From NCBI RefSeq assembly GCF_024199985.1, contig NZ_JANARS010000003.1:310001-374000 (forward strand): a DNA stretch of 64,000 nt. The letters run 5' to 3'. Position 1 is the stretch's first letter, and the number at the start of each line of letters is the position of its first letter. This DNA comes from Nocardioides pinisoli (GTDB taxonomy: Bacteria > Actinomycetota > Actinomycetes > Propionibacteriales > Nocardioidaceae). The notes below the pieces were generated by a model, which worked only from the letters and a program-made list of their open reading frames with translations, did no database searches and was not told where the DNA came from. Below are positions 51,651-60,818 of this stretch, one piece after another. The position numbers and the translations under genes were made by a program.

Positions 51651-52646
51651 TCACCAGCGCCCGTGGACCTGCTCCCGGACCCGCCGGTCGTAGAGGTCGC
51701 GCACGCCGTCGAGGAACGACGCCGGCAGCTCACCGACGAGACCGGCAGCGGCGTTGGACTCGGCCTGCGAGACGTTCCGCGCCCCCGGGATGACCGTCGT
51801 GACGCCGGGCTGCTGGACGACCCAGGCGATCGCAGCCTGCGCGGGCGTGACCCCGGCAGGGAGCGACGACTCGACGAGGGACGAGAACTCCTTGGCGGCC
51901 GAGACACCGGTCTCGTAGTCGACACCGGAGAAGGTCTCCCCGACGTCGAACGCGCTGCCGTCACGGTTGTAGCTCCGGTGGTCGTCCTCGGCGAACGTGG
52001 TGTCGAGGTCGTACTTGCCCGACAGCAGGCCCGAGGCCAGCGGCACCCGGGCGATGATCCCGACACCGGCCGCGGCCGCGGCCGGCAGCACCTCGTCGAG
52101 CGGCTTCATCCGGAAGGCGTTGAGGATGATCTGCACGCTCGCGACATGGGGCCGCGCGATCGCGCTCAGCGCCTGGGCACACGTCTCGACGCTCACGCCG
52201 TACGACGCGATCACGCCCTCGTCGACGAGCCGGTCCAGCACGTCGTAGGTCGCGTCGTCGTCGATGACCTCGCTGGGCGGGCAGTGCAGCTGCACGAGGT
52301 CGATCGTGTCGACCCCGAGGTTCGTGCGCGACCGGTCGAGCCAGGAGCGGAAGTGGGGCTCGACGTAGTTGCCCGGCACCTGGTCCATCCGCCGGCCCAT
52401 CTTGGTGGCGACCGTGAAGTCGGCGTCCGGGTGGGCCGCGACGAAGCGGCCCACGATCTGCTCGCTGCGGCCATCGCCGTAGACGTCGGCGGTGTCGTAG
52501 AAGGTCACGCCCGCCTCGGCGGACGCCTCCAGGACCGCGCGGGCGTCGGTCTCGCTCACCTCGCCCCAGTCGGCGCCGAGCTGCCACGTGCCCAGGCCGA
52601 CGACCGAGGCGGTGAAGGGGGTCCGGGGGAAGGGTCGCGTCTCCAT
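51651..52646 (-). CDS. aldo/keto reductase
   Basis: A 331-residue (alpha/beta)8 reductase. The catalytic tetrad residues are visible as Asp and Tyr in FYDTADVYGDGRSE, Lys in VATKMGRR and His in LVQLHCPPSEV. NADPH binding is indicated by VVQQPGVTTVIPGARNVSQ. The substrate is probably a sugar or small carbonyl, in line with the neighbouring GalM and alditol oxidase genes. ATG 52646 follows a TAGGCT box at 7 nt. Its stop lies 6 bp from that of the convergent alditol oxidase gene. Confidence 0.88.
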   Translation of the reverse strand: METRPFPRTPFTASVVGLGTWQLGADWGEVSETDARAVLEASAEAGVTFYDTADVYGDGRSEQIVGRFVAAHPDADFTVATKMGRRMDQVPGNYVEPHFRSWLDRSRTNLGVDTIDLVQLHCPPSEVIDDDATYDVLDRLVDEGVIASYGVSVETCAQALSAIARPHVASVQIILNAFRMKPLDEVLPAAAAAGVGIIARVPLASGLLSGKYDLDTTFAEDDHRSYNRDGSAFDVGETFSGVDYETGVSAAKEFSSLVESSLPAGVTPAQAAIAWVVQQPGVTTVIPGARNVSQAESNAAAGLVGELPASFLDGVRDLYDRRVREQVHGRW

Positions 52647-52653
52647 GTCGTCG

Positions 52654-52659
52654 AGCCTA
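52654..52659 (-). promoter_or_regulatory. -10 box (TAGGCT) of the aldo/keto reductase gene
   Basis: On the minus strand TAGGCT ends 7 nt before ATG 52646, the same box and spacing as the PucR gene. Confidence 0.45.
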
Positions 52660-52715
52660 GGCACGGGCACCAGCCGCGACCACCACGGCCTCGACCGCCC
52701 GGTCGAGCTGACCGG

Positions 52716-53765
52716 TCAGGTCGTCGCGAAGCGCCACTCGAGGTGAGCGGCGTAGGTCTTCCCCGGACGCAGCACCGCCGACGGCCACTCGGGCCGGTTG
52801 GGCGAGTCGGGGAAGAGCTGCGGCTCGAGCGCGACGCCGTCGCCCTGGCGGTAGCGACCGCCGCTGGTCGAGCGCCGGGTGCCGTCGAGGAAGTTGCCGG
52901 TGTAGACCTGCAGGCCCGGCTGGTCGGTCCACACCTCGACGGCGGTGCCGGTGCTCGCCGACGCGAGTCGTGCGGCGCGACGGAGGCCGCTCCCGCGCAC
53001 GACGTAGTTGTGGTCGATCCCGCGAGCGTCGACGACCTGCGGGTACTCGGTGCGGATGGCAGGTCCGATGGCGGTCGGCCCGCGGAGGTCGAAGGGCGTG
53101 CCCTCGACGGGGCTGTGACCGCCGGTCGGGATCCCGGTCGCGTCGACGGGCGTGAACTCGTCGGCCTCGACGAGGAGCTCGTGCTCGTCGATGGTGCCCG
53201 AGCCCTCGCCGTCGAGGTTGAAGTAGGCGTGGTTGGTCAGGTTGACGACCGTGGCGGCGTCGGTGGTCGCCTCCATCGTGACGCGGACGGTCCCGCCGTC
53301 GACGCGGTAGGTCACGCGCGCGGTCACCGCCCCCGGGAAACCCTGGTCGCCGTCCGGACTCGCCAGCGACAGCACGACCTCGTCCGGCGCGTGCGACTCG
53401 ACGTCCCACAGGCGTACGTCGAACCCGTCCGGGCCGCCGTGCAGGCTGTTGCCCCGGTCGTGGGTGCGCACCTCCACCTCGCGCCCGTCCAGGGTGAACC
53501 GGCCCGCCGCGATCCGGTTGGCGTAGCGACCGATGGTGCCGCCGACGTAGTCACCGCTGGCAAGCCGCTCCTCGACGTCGGGATGCCCCAGTACGACGTT
53601 GCGCCGCTCCCCGTCGCCGCCCGCGACGACCAGCCGGTGCACCGTCGCGCCCAGCGTGAGCACCTCGACGACCGGTCCCGGCTCGGAACCGATCGTCAGG
53701 AGGCGTACGTCGCGCCCGTCGGGCATCTGGCCGAAGTGCTGGTCACGGGTCGAGTCCTGGGTCAC
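52716..53765 (-). CDS. galM: aldose 1-epimerase (galactose mutarotase)
   Basis: A 349-residue mutarotase. The active-site segments are GGTIGRYANRIAAGRF, GNSLHGGPDGFDVRLWD (first catalytic His region), VNLTNHAYFNLDGEG (second His) and GVALEPQLFPDSPNRPEW with the catalytic Glu. It interconverts alpha and beta aldoses. GTG 53765 is preferred to ATG 53783 because GGAGG lies 8 nt before it. It shares its strand with the aldo/keto reductase, 69 bp apart. Confidence 0.9.
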   Translation of the reverse strand: MTQDSTRDQHFGQMPDGRDVRLLTIGSEPGPVVEVLTLGATVHRLVVAGGDGERRNVVLGHPDVEERLASGDYVGGTIGRYANRIAAGRFTLDGREVEVRTHDRGNSLHGGPDGFDVRLWDVESHAPDEVVLSLASPDGDQGFPGAVTARVTYRVDGGTVRVTMEATTDAATVVNLTNHAYFNLDGEGSGTIDEHELLVEADEFTPVDATGIPTGGHSPVEGTPFDLRGPTAIGPAIRTEYPQVVDARGIDHNYVVRGSGLRRAARLASASTGTAVEVWTDQPGLQVYTGNFLDGTRRSTSGGRYRQGDGVALEPQLFPDSPNRPEWPSAVLRPGKTYAAHLEWRFATT

Positions 53766-53923
53766 GCGACCATCCTCCGGCATTGCGGACCTATGCGGTC
53801 GGGCGGCGTCCGGGAGACGTGCTGCACCCCGCCCCAGGCGGGCGATGACCTTGTCGTCGGAAGGGCCGAGGTCCCGGAGCTCGTCGAGATTGGCTGCCGC
53901 GCCGTTCGTGGTCCTCGCCGGTA

Positions 53924-54055
53924 GTGATTCCTACTTCGACGGCGGAGGTGGTCGTCGGGTTGTGGGCTGAGCGGGCGGAGCATGACGGCGCGAGTGTCGA
54001 GTGGGTAGCGATGTCCGAACTGGAACTTGAGCGAACCGAGCCGCTCGCGGACTGA
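53924..54055 (+). other. 43-codon open reading frame, possible gene fragment
   Basis: GTG 53924 to TGA 54055 reads as a short hydrophobic-then-acidic peptide (EVVVGLWAERAEHDGASVEW; MSELELERTEPLAD). G/C-rich third positions are weaker than in true genes and no ribosome site is clear. It lies in a 290-bp stretch between GalM and the broken hydrolase that otherwise holds no gene. It is probably the end of a decayed gene. Confidence 0.2.
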
Positions 54056-54881
54056 TCACGGCCGGTCGGTCTGCACGACCTCCGTCAGGAACTCCGTCAG
54101 GAGGGTGCTGAACGACTCGGGGTCCTCGAAGCTCGGCAGGTGCGCGGTCCCATGCATGACCCGACCCCGGGCGTCGGGGATGAGCTCACTCATCGTCTGA
54201 CAACGTTCCTGCGCGTGCGGGAAGTCGAGGTCGCCCCAGACGAGCAGCGTGGGAACCGCGATCTCGCTCAGTCGTGGCCACGCAGACGGGGGTTGGGTCT
54301 CCTCGCCGACCTGCGGTGCTCGCAGGGCCACACCGTTCATGTCCAGGAAGAGGTCGCGGAGGTCGCCCCGCACGCGCCCCTCCTCGCCGAGGACGCCGTC
54401 GAGCCACACGCGCGCCTCGAGGAGGTTGAGTCGGTCCATGTCTTCCGACTCCTCGGCCGCCTCCAGGTCCTCGAGCAGCGCTTCGACGTGCGGAGGGAAC
54501 GCGTCGACGGCTGGCGCGCCGCCCACGGGCCGGGGCGATCAGCACCACCGCGGCGACGCGGTCGGGGTGTGCCAGGGCGAAGTCGAGGGCGACCTTGCCG
54601 CCTTGCGAGCAGCCCACCAACGTCGCTTGCGTGACGCCCGCGGCGTCCAGGACCGCGAGGAGGTCGTCCGTCTGAGAGTACGTCTCCTCGTGGGGTGGCG
54701 TCCCGCCGAATCCTCTCCGGTCATAGGCCACGGTGGTGTGGGTGTCGGTGACGGTCTCGACCACTCCGTCCCACATGCGCCGGTCGGCCACGCCCGCATG
54801 CAGGAAGACCAACGCCGGGCCGTCGCCCCGCACCTCTCCGGCCAAGGTCGCCCCGCCGCTTCGTACGAGCGTCTCTGTCAC
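54056..54881 (-). pseudogene. alpha/beta hydrolase gene with a single-base frameshift
   Basis: The N-terminal part reads from GTG 54881 (GAGGAG upstream) through GDGPALVFLHAGVADRRMW, AYDRRGFGGTPP and the nucleophile Ser in LVGCSQGGKVALDFALAHP to VVLIAPA. The frame then shifts within a C/G run at about 54526-54540. The C-terminal part continues in another frame through LVWGDLDFPHAQ (catalytic Asp) and VMHGTAHLPSFEDP (catalytic His) to the stop at 54056. Removing one base restores a full-length hydrolase of about 270 residues, so this is a recent mutation or a sequencing error. Confidence 0.75.
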
Positions 54882-54968
54882 TTGCTGGTCTCCTCTGAAG
54901 AACGCTGGGCCATGAGTTGGCGTGCAGCGTGGACTGTATGGGCAACCACGACCTCGACGACTTCCGCC

Positions 54969-55004
54969 AACGGCGCGGGACCGCATCAGGGCTCCCGCGC
55001 CGTT
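54969..55004 (-). terminator. terminator of the membrane protein gene
   Basis: Perfect 12-bp arms AACGGCGCGGGA / TCCCGCGCCGTT with a 12-nt loop, 17 bp downstream of the stop of the minus-strand gene at 55021. The A-rich left end gives TT after the stem on the minus strand. Confidence 0.7.
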
Positions 55005-55020
55005 GCGCGTCGAGACGTGG

Positions 55021-55743
55021 TCAGTCGCGCAGCGTGCGCCGTACGACGTGGAACACGGCCGGGACCAAGATCGCCCAGCCCAGGATCGTGACGGCGTCCG
55101 GGAACTCGCCCGACCCCATCACGAACCCGGCCACCACGACCGCGGCCGGCCAAGCACCGACGATCGACCGGTGACGCCACAGCAGGGCGGCGAGCAACAG
55201 GTTCCCGGGGATGGCCATCGCGAGCGGCCACGAGACGATGTCGAAGAACGGCCCCGTGTGGACGGCCGACCACACCTCGAGGGAACCGGCACGGGGAGCG
55301 CCGTCGAGGATGAGGTCGGCGGCGACCAGCTTGGCGCCGACGAAGGACGCGACGCCCAGGTAGCCCAGTGCGAGCAGGACGCCGACGACCGGCGCCAGTC
55401 GCGGCGCCGAACGGGCGAACGTGACGATGACGTACGCCGCGAGGGCGACGCCGGCGGCTGCGGCAGCGAACTGCAAGGAGGTGGACACGACGAACGCGGT
55501 CGGGTGGGCCGCGATCGCGCCGAGGAAGTCGGCGGCGGGCTCGCGAGGGAGCGGAGCCGGGTCGGTGGCGACGTACGCGGTGAAGAGCACCGGCGCCGTG
55601 ACGGCCGTCGCGCCGAGGAGCCGACGCGGGGCCGACGGTCGGCCGGCGCGGGCGGTGGAAGCGGAAGCGTGTGCGCCCTCGCCGGCGGCGAAGGTGCCCT
55701 GGGGAGCCGTGAGGCCGGCTCCCATGGTGATCTGCTGGGTCAT
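55021..55743 (-). CDS. putative membrane protein, six hydrophobic segments
   Basis: A 240-residue protein with a 40-residue Ala/Gly-rich N-terminus and about six membrane segments (for example LLGATAVTAPVLFTAYVATD; VVGVLLALGYLGVASFVGAK; AVVVAGFVMGSGEFPDAVTI). No family is recognised; the layout recalls DUF4386-like proteins of actinobacteria. It is divergent from the two-component system and shares its 153-bp control region with the TGTCCCG dyad, so it is probably controlled by it. GAGGAC precedes ATG 55743. Confidence 0.68.
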   Translation of the reverse strand: MTQQITMGAGLTAPQGTFAAGEGAHASASTARAGRPSAPRRLLGATAVTAPVLFTAYVATDPAPLPREPAADFLGAIAAHPTAFVVSTSLQFAAAAAGVALAAYVIVTFARSAPRLAPVVGVLLALGYLGVASFVGAKLVAADLILDGAPRAGSLEVWSAVHTGPFFDIVSWPLAMAIPGNLLLAALLWRHRSIVGAWPAAVVVAGFVMGSGEFPDAVTILGWAILVPAVFHVVRRTLRD

Positions 55744-55830
55744 GACGAGGTCCTCTGCGGTGTTCGAAGGTGTGGTGGTGCTGACGTCCAGAACTCTCGC
55801 CCCGCGGACGTCCCGTCGTCACCGGGTGGC

Positions 55831-55852
55831 TGTCCCGACTTCGGACGGGACA
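55831..55852. promoter_or_regulatory. TGTCCCG-N8-CGGGACA dyad, candidate response-regulator site
   Basis: Perfect 7-bp inverted half-sites (55831-55837 and 55846-55852) in the divergent region between the membrane protein and the histidine kinase gene. A further TGTCCCG overlaps the kinase start codon (55898). The same heptamer recurs at 60099-60220 and 62939-62978. Confidence 0.55.
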
Positions 55853-55896
55853 TCGAACCCGCCCCAACGGGACTCCTGACCAGCGATGATCACCCC

Positions 55897-57915
55897 ATGT
55901 CCCGATCGCTCCGCCTCCTGGGTGCCTCGGCTCGCAGGCTCGCGGCGGCCCTGACCGGGCTCACGCTGCTGCTCCTCGGGTGGTCCGTGACGGCCGCCGT
56001 CGTCGTGGACGGCGCCCCGACCGGCGTCGACGTGGTCCGCGGAGTCGCGAGCGGGCTCGGCTTCGGCGTGCTGGGAGGTCTCGTGGCCGGCCGGCGACCG
56101 CAGCTGTCGATCGGCTGGCTGATGCTCGCGGCGGGGTTGAGCAGCGCCCTCTCGTCCGCCTGCGACGCGCTCGCGTGGTGGGCCCTGGGGCGTGGTCACA
56201 GCACGCTGGCCGAGATGGCCTACTGGGTGGCCGGGTGGACCTGGGCGCCCGGCTACCTGCTGCCCGTGACGCTCGTCCTGCTCCTCTTTCCCACCGGCCG
56301 CCCTCCGTCGCCGAGGTGGCGGCCCCTCGTCGTGCTGTCGTGGGCCGTGGTCGTCCTGGCGACGGCTGGATGGGCGCTGACGCCGTACGAGGAGCAGGAC
56401 TTCGCCCCGCCCCCTGCCTTCGCCGACGCCGAGCCGGTGCTCGCCGTCCCCGGCGCCGGGGTCCTGCTGACCGTGGCGCTGCCGCTCTTCCTGATCTGCG
56501 CGGTCGCCGGAGTCGCGTCCGTGGTGGTGCGGTGGCGACGCGCGGAGCCCCGGTCCCACGAACGCGACCAGCTCTCGTGGCTCGTCCTCGCAGCCGGCGT
56601 GCTCGCGGGGCTCCTCGGGATCGCGCTCGTCACGCCGGGCACGGGGCCGGGCCTGATCGCGGTGGCGATGCTCGCGGTCCCGCTCGCGCTTGCCGTCGCC
56701 ATCCTGCGCCGGGGCCTGTGGCAGCTGGACCTCGTGCTCGACCGCTCGCTCGTCTACGGAGGCCTGACGCTTGCCGTGGTGATGGTGTACGCCGCCCTCG
56801 TCTGGCTGGCCGGGTCCCTCACCGACGCGGTGGGCCCCGACCTCCGCATCGCGGCCGTGGTGGTGGCGGCCGTGGCGACCGCGCCGTTGCGCGACCGGCT
56901 GCAGGTGGGGGTGAACCGTCTCCTGTACGGCGACCGGGACGACCCCGAGGCCGCGATGGCCAGGCTCGCCGACCGCCTCGACGCCGCCACCCACCCCGCC
57001 GACGTGCTCCCGGCCGTCGCCCAGGGCGTCGTCCGCACGCTGCGGGTGCCGTGGGCGGAGGTGGAGACGGCACGCGGCGCCCGCGGGGCCGCCGGGACGC
57101 CGACCGGGCTCGCGGTCGACGTCCCGTTGCACTACCAGGGCCGCGAGGTCGGGACGATGCGCGTCGCCCCGCGCGCCGGCGAGTCCGGACTCGGGGTACG
57201 AGAGTTCGCGGTGCTTGAGCGGTTGGCCCGACAGGCGGCACTCGCCGCCCACGCCGCGGCGCTCTCGGAGGACCTCGTCCTGTCGCGCGAACGGCTGGTG
57301 CTGTCCCGCGAGGAGGAGAGGCGGAGGCTGCGTCGCGACCTCCACGACGACCTCGGCCCCACCCTGGCCGCCACCGCGATGAAGCTGGAGTCGACGCGCG
57401 ACCTCGTCGCACGTGACCCCGAGGCGGCCATCGTGGCCCTGGACGTGGCCGCGGAACGCCTGCGCGCGAGCGTGGCGGGAGTGCGACGCATCGTCGACGA
57501 CCTGCGACCACCCTCCCTCGACGGGCTCGGTCTGGCCGGCGCGCTCCGTGAACAGCTCGACCAGTTCGGCGACAGCGTCGAGCTGTGCCTCGACGTACGC
57601 GTGCCGGACGAGCTGCTGCGGACGCTCCCGGCGGCCGTCGACGTCGCTGCCTACCGGATCGTCTCCGAAGCAGTCACCAACGCCGTGCGGCACGCCCAGC
57701 CGACGCGGGTGGACGTGGTGCTCGAGGTGATCGACCACGAGCTGGCGCTGACCGTCTCCGACGACGGGAGCGGGATGCCGGCGCACGCCCGGGCGGGCGT
57801 CGGCCTCGAGTCGGTCCACCACCGCGCCGCCGAGGTCGGTGGCACCTGTGCGATCCACACCCGGCCCGGTGCCGGGACCGTTCTGTCAGCCCGACTACCC
57901 CTGGAGATCCCGTGA
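55897..57915 (+). CDS. NarL-type sensor histidine kinase
   Basis: A 672-residue membrane kinase. The first 290 residues hold about eight to nine hydrophobic segments, followed by a GAF-like region (about 335-450), the HisKA_3 dimerisation helix with phosphoacceptor His483 in RRRLRRDLHDDLGPTLAA, and a HATPase domain (VTNAVRHAQPTRVDVV N-box; LTVSDDGSGMPAHARAGVGL G boxes). The many membrane segments suggest sensing in or at the membrane. It is coupled to the response regulator by a GTGA overlap. ATG 55897 has GATGAT 6 nt upstream and no ribosome site. Confidence 0.87.
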   Translation: MSRSLRLLGASARRLAAALTGLTLLLLGWSVTAAVVVDGAPTGVDVVRGVASGLGFGVLGGLVAGRRPQLSIGWLMLAAGLSSALSSACDALAWWALGRGHSTLAEMAYWVAGWTWAPGYLLPVTLVLLLFPTGRPPSPRWRPLVVLSWAVVVLATAGWALTPYEEQDFAPPPAFADAEPVLAVPGAGVLLTVALPLFLICAVAGVASVVVRWRRAEPRSHERDQLSWLVLAAGVLAGLLGIALVTPGTGPGLIAVAMLAVPLALAVAILRRGLWQLDLVLDRSLVYGGLTLAVVMVYAALVWLAGSLTDAVGPDLRIAAVVVAAVATAPLRDRLQVGVNRLLYGDRDDPEAAMARLADRLDAATHPADVLPAVAQGVVRTLRVPWAEVETARGARGAAGTPTGLAVDVPLHYQGREVGTMRVAPRAGESGLGVREFAVLERLARQAALAAHAAALSEDLVLSRERLVLSREEERRRLRRDLHDDLGPTLAATAMKLESTRDLVARDPEAAIVALDVAAERLRASVAGVRRIVDDLRPPSLDGLGLAGALREQLDQFGDSVELCLDVRVPDELLRTLPAAVDVAAYRIVSEAVTNAVRHAQPTRVDVVLEVIDHELALTVSDDGSGMPAHARAGVGLESVHHRAAEVGGTCAIHTRPGAGTVLSARLPLEIP

Positions 57916-58574
57916 CCACCACCCCGTTGTCGGTGCTCGTCGTCGACGACCACCCACTTTTCCGCGAGGGCCTGGTGGAGGTCGTGCGCGGCATGGCAGG
58001 CGTGGGCCGGGTGGAGGAGGCCGCGGACGGTGCGGAAGCGGTGGCCACCGCCCTGGAGCTGCGTCCCGACGTCGTGGTGATGGACCTCCACATGCCTGGG
58101 ACCAGTGGCATCGAGGCGACGCGCCAGATCCTCGCCGACCGGCCGCAGACGAGCGTCCTGGTGCTGACGATGCTGGAGAACGACGAGTCCGTCGTGTCGG
58201 CCCTCCGCGCGGGCGCCCGCGGCTACATCGTCAAGGGTGCCGCACGAGCCGAGATCGCCCGGGCGATCGAGGGCGTGGCGGCCGGCGACGTGGTCCTCGG
58301 TCCGGCGGTCGGGGCGAAGGTCCTCGGGCTCTTCAACCGTGGTGCCGACCGGGGCGGCGGCCGGGTCGTGCCGTTCCCCGAGCTCACCGACCGCGAGCTC
58401 GAGGTGCTGGACCTGGTGGCCCGCGGACTCACCAACGGAGCGATCGCCCGCAAGCTGTTCCTCAGCGAGAAGACGGTGCGCAACACCGTGTCGACGATCT
58501 TCGGCAAGCTCGGCGTCGCCCATCGCGCGGAGGCGGTCGCCCGCGCGAGGGACGCCGGCATGGGTGCGGACTGA
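57912..58574 (+). CDS. NarL/LuxR family response regulator
   Basis: A 220-residue response regulator. The receiver domain has the acidic pocket in VLVVDDHPLFREG, phosphoacceptor Asp58 in VVVMDLHMPG, the Thr/Ser in VLVLTMLEND and Lys in GYIVKGA. The C-terminal LuxR HTH is LTDRELEVLDLVARGLTNGA then FLSEKTVRNTVSTIFGKLGV. It is the cognate partner of the kinase just upstream. Its binding site is likely the TGTCCCG/CGGGACA element found around this locus. A strong terminator follows. Confidence 0.9.
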   Translation: MTTTPLSVLVVDDHPLFREGLVEVVRGMAGVGRVEEAADGAEAVATALELRPDVVVMDLHMPGTSGIEATRQILADRPQTSVLVLTMLENDESVVSALRAGARGYIVKGAARAEIARAIEGVAAGDVVLGPAVGAKVLGLFNRGADRGGGRVVPFPELTDRELEVLDLVARGLTNGAIARKLFLSEKTVRNTVSTIFGKLGVAHRAEAVARARDAGMGAD

Positions 58575-58592
58575 CCCAGCACCACGAAGCAA

Positions 58593-58630
58593 GAGGCGCC
58601 CGTCCCCCACCACCGGGGAACGGGCGCCTC
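58593..58630. terminator. bidirectional terminator after the two-component system
   Basis: GAGGCGCCCG-TCCCC / GGGGA-ACGGGCGCCTC with one bulged base and a 7-nt loop, followed by a smaller CCTGCC/GGCAGG hairpin at 58633-58648. It separates the response regulator gene from the convergent beta-propeller gene. Confidence 0.75.
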
Positions 58631-58658
58631 ACCCTGCCTGGTGGCAGGTCTGCTCACC

Positions 58659-60032
58659 TCAACGCCGAACCCGCCGAGGCGCGGACGACGCGGTCCTGGC
58701 GGGCAGGTCCGGGCCCCGCACCGTCACCCGCACCGACAGCCGCTTGCCTCGGTCCGCGCGGGTCACGCGGTAGGAGGTCTTGCCGGCGGATCGGATCGGC
58801 TTGCCGTTGCGCAGCCACACCACCTTGGTGGCGCTGGGCGAGGGCGACCAACGCCCGAGGCTTGCGCGCACCGTCCGGCCCACCACCACCTTTCCCACGA
58901 CGGCCGGCTTGGCCAGCATGGTGAACGACGGAGCCGGAGCCGGAGCCGGAGCAGGAGCAGGAGCGGGAGCGGGAGCCGGGGTCGGAGCCGGCGCCGGAGC
59001 CGGGGGCTGGGCGGGGGCCGGTCCAGCGCCGGCGTCCGGACTGATGGCAGCCGGTGACCAGAACGGCTCCGTGGCGCCCCGGACGAGCACCCACGCCTCG
59101 TTCGCCTCACACGCGGCCCCGATCCTCATGACAGAGACTCCCTCGACCTCAGCCGTGGCGAAGGCCGAACCATCGGGGGCGGTGGTCGGGTCCGAGAGCT
59201 TCGCGTCCTCGTTGGTGGCACAGACCGGACTCGGTGACGCCAGGGCGGCGGGGTTGCCGGACCGTGGGTCGCTCTCGGCGCTGTAGGTGAGGATCCTCGC
59301 GGAGGACCCGTACCCTCGCGTGGCCACCAGCACGCGACCGTCCCGCGAGACCCAGCCGTCGCCGAGGTCGGTGTCGGACGAGAAGACGTCACGGTCGTCG
59401 AACCAGTGCTGCGGGCTGCCTCCGAGGTCCTGGAGCATCATCTGGCTCCCGTAGCCGCCGTGCACCATCAGCCGAGTGTTGGTCACCCAGCTCGGGTCAC
59501 CGAAGTAGGACGTCGTCGTCGGCGGAGTCAACACCGACGCCGACGTCACACCGGTGACCGTCCGGGTCCCACACTCAGCGGCGACGGGACAGGTGGAGCT
59601 CGTGGTGGACCACGCGATCCTCGTGCCGTCGGGCGAGATGGCGACGCTGACGGGCACGCCGTCCTGCGGCTGGCCCACGGAGTTGGTCAGCGGCGGCGGG
59701 TCCATCGTGTTCAGGACAGTGCCGTCCTGCTTGAGCCGGACGATCTCCTGGCCCTTGCCGACAGCGATGGTGCCGTCGTCGGCCATGCTGGGCGAGTAGT
59801 ACTGCGAGGCGAAGGTGCCGTCCTTGGTCACCTGCACGAGGCCGGTGCCGTCCGGTCGGACGAGCCAGACGTTGTGGTCCTTCAGCAGGACGATGCTTCC
59901 AGGCAGGCTCGTCGCGCTGGCCGGGATGGCCGCTTGCGCGTGAGCAGGGCTTGCAGGAGCCGCTACGACCGCCAGAGTGGCGGTCAGGGTCGCGGCGGCC
60001 AGCGCCAGGAAGGCGGGTGGGCGGGTGGTCAT
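58659..60032 (-). CDS. secreted TolB-like beta-propeller with Pro-Ala linker and Ig-like domain
   Basis: A 457-residue exported protein. A Sec signal peptide (LALAAATLTATLAVVAAPAS, cleavage near AHA-QA) is followed by a beta-propeller of about 300 residues (DHNVWLVRPDGTGLVQVTKD; VAISPDGTRIAWS), a Pro-Ala repeat linker around 345-375 and a C-terminal Ig-like domain (VGKVVVGRTVRASLGRWSPS; VVWLRNGKPIRSAGKTSYRV). The last form is a common cell-surface module in Nocardioides. GGAGG lies 5 nt before ATG 60032. Its control region carries four TGTCCC elements shared with the divergent lipoprotein gene. Confidence 0.8.
   Translation of the reverse strand: MTTRPPAFLALAAATLTATLAVVAAPASPAHAQAAIPASATSLPGSIVLLKDHNVWLVRPDGTGLVQVTKDGTFASQYYSPSMADDGTIAVGKGQEIVRLKQDGTVLNTMDPPPLTNSVGQPQDGVPVSVAISPDGTRIAWSTTSSTCPVAAECGTRTVTGVTSASVLTPPTTTSYFGDPSWVTNTRLMVHGGYGSQMMLQDLGGSPQHWFDDRDVFSSDTDLGDGWVSRDGRVLVATRGYGSSARILTYSAESDPRSGNPAALASPSPVCATNEDAKLSDPTTAPDGSAFATAEVEGVSVMRIGAACEANEAWVLVRGATEPFWSPAAISPDAGAGPAPAQPPAPAPAPTPAPAPAPAPAPAPAPAPSFTMLAKPAVVGKVVVGRTVRASLGRWSPSPSATKVVWLRNGKPIRSAGKTSYRVTRADRGKRLSVRVTVRGPDLPARTASSAPRRVRR
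58930..59012 (-). repeat. GGAGCC-type hexamer repeat coding the Pro-Ala linker
   Basis: About 13 imperfect GGAGCN/GGAGCC units on the plus strand encode alternating Pro-Ala on the minus strand. It is a likely hot spot for length change by slippage. Confidence 0.7.
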
Positions 60033-60098
60033 GGATCCTCCGGACGTCGGTGATGTCGTGGGCGACGGGATGTCGCACCGGCATCGTGGCTGCGCGGT

Positions 60099-60220
60099 TG
60101 TCCCGGTTGACAGGGGCCGTTGTCCCGTCCTCGGCTCGGACACGCCCACCTGAGGTGGTCGGCATGTCCCGAGGCGATCACGGAACCGAGGAGTGACACC
60201 TGTCCCTGTCGCTCGGGACA
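60099..60220. promoter_or_regulatory. cluster of four TGTCCC(G) elements
   Basis: TGTCCCG at 60099, 60121 and 60165 (22 and 44 bp apart), then TGTCCC at 60201 facing CGGGACA at 60214-60220. It fills the 252-bp divergent gap between the beta-propeller and the lipoprotein-RTX genes. The spacing places the sites on one face of the helix. Confidence 0.6.
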
Positions 60221-60284
60221 TCAGGCGTCGCAGGCTCAGCCGGCGCCGCGACAGTCGCGGCCATCCAGAGTCAGAGGAACCATC

Positions 60285-60818
60285 GTGAACCGTCGTCCGT
60301 CCGTCCGAATCCGTGCCACCCTGCTGCTCGGCACCGCCGTCTTCTCCTCCACCCTTCTCACCTCCTGCTCGGACTCCGAGGCAGCGGAGACCAGCGGGAG
60401 CGACCCCGTCGCCGAGTCCGCCGGCGAGCCCGGCTCCGCCGACTCCGACGACCTCGCCGGCGCCCAGCTCGACTCCGGCGTCCCGGCCGAGTGCCTGGAA
60501 GCCTTCCCCGCCGCGTTCGGGGAGCCAGACCTCGGCGCGGCCACGCTGCTGCCGGCTGACTGGCCGAGCGACGCCGTCGACGGGACGCTCTGCCAGACCT
60601 CTGCCACGGGCAACGGCCTCCAGGTCGTCGACTGGGCCACCGATGCGTCGGGCTCCGAGGTGCTGGACGCCGTCGTCGCGGCGCTGCCGTCGTCGTACGA
60701 GGTGACCCGCAAGGACGAGGGCCTCGGCGAGCAGCTCGACGGCACCGCGGGCGACGTCTGGTTCACCGTGATCACGCGCCCCGGCGCGTACACCGTCCAG
60801 CTCGCCCCGGCGTCGTGA
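60285..60818 (+). CDS. putative lipoprotein
   Basis: A 177-residue lipoprotein: signal peptide with lipobox LLTSC, an acidic Ser-rich linker (about 27-60), and a small globular domain with two Cys (ECLEAFPAAFG; GTLCQTSATG) that probably pair. The family is not recognised. GTG 60285 has AGAGGA at 6 nt. It is coupled to the RTX-repeat gene by a GTGA overlap, so the two products may act together on the cell surface. Confidence 0.72.
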   Translation: MNRRPSVRIRATLLLGTAVFSSTLLTSCSDSEAAETSGSDPVAESAGEPGSADSDDLAGAQLDSGVPAECLEAFPAAFGEPDLGAATLLPADWPSDAVDGTLCQTSATGNGLQVVDWATDASGSEVLDAVVAALPSSYEVTRKDEGLGEQLDGTAGDVWFTVITRPGAYTVQLAPAS

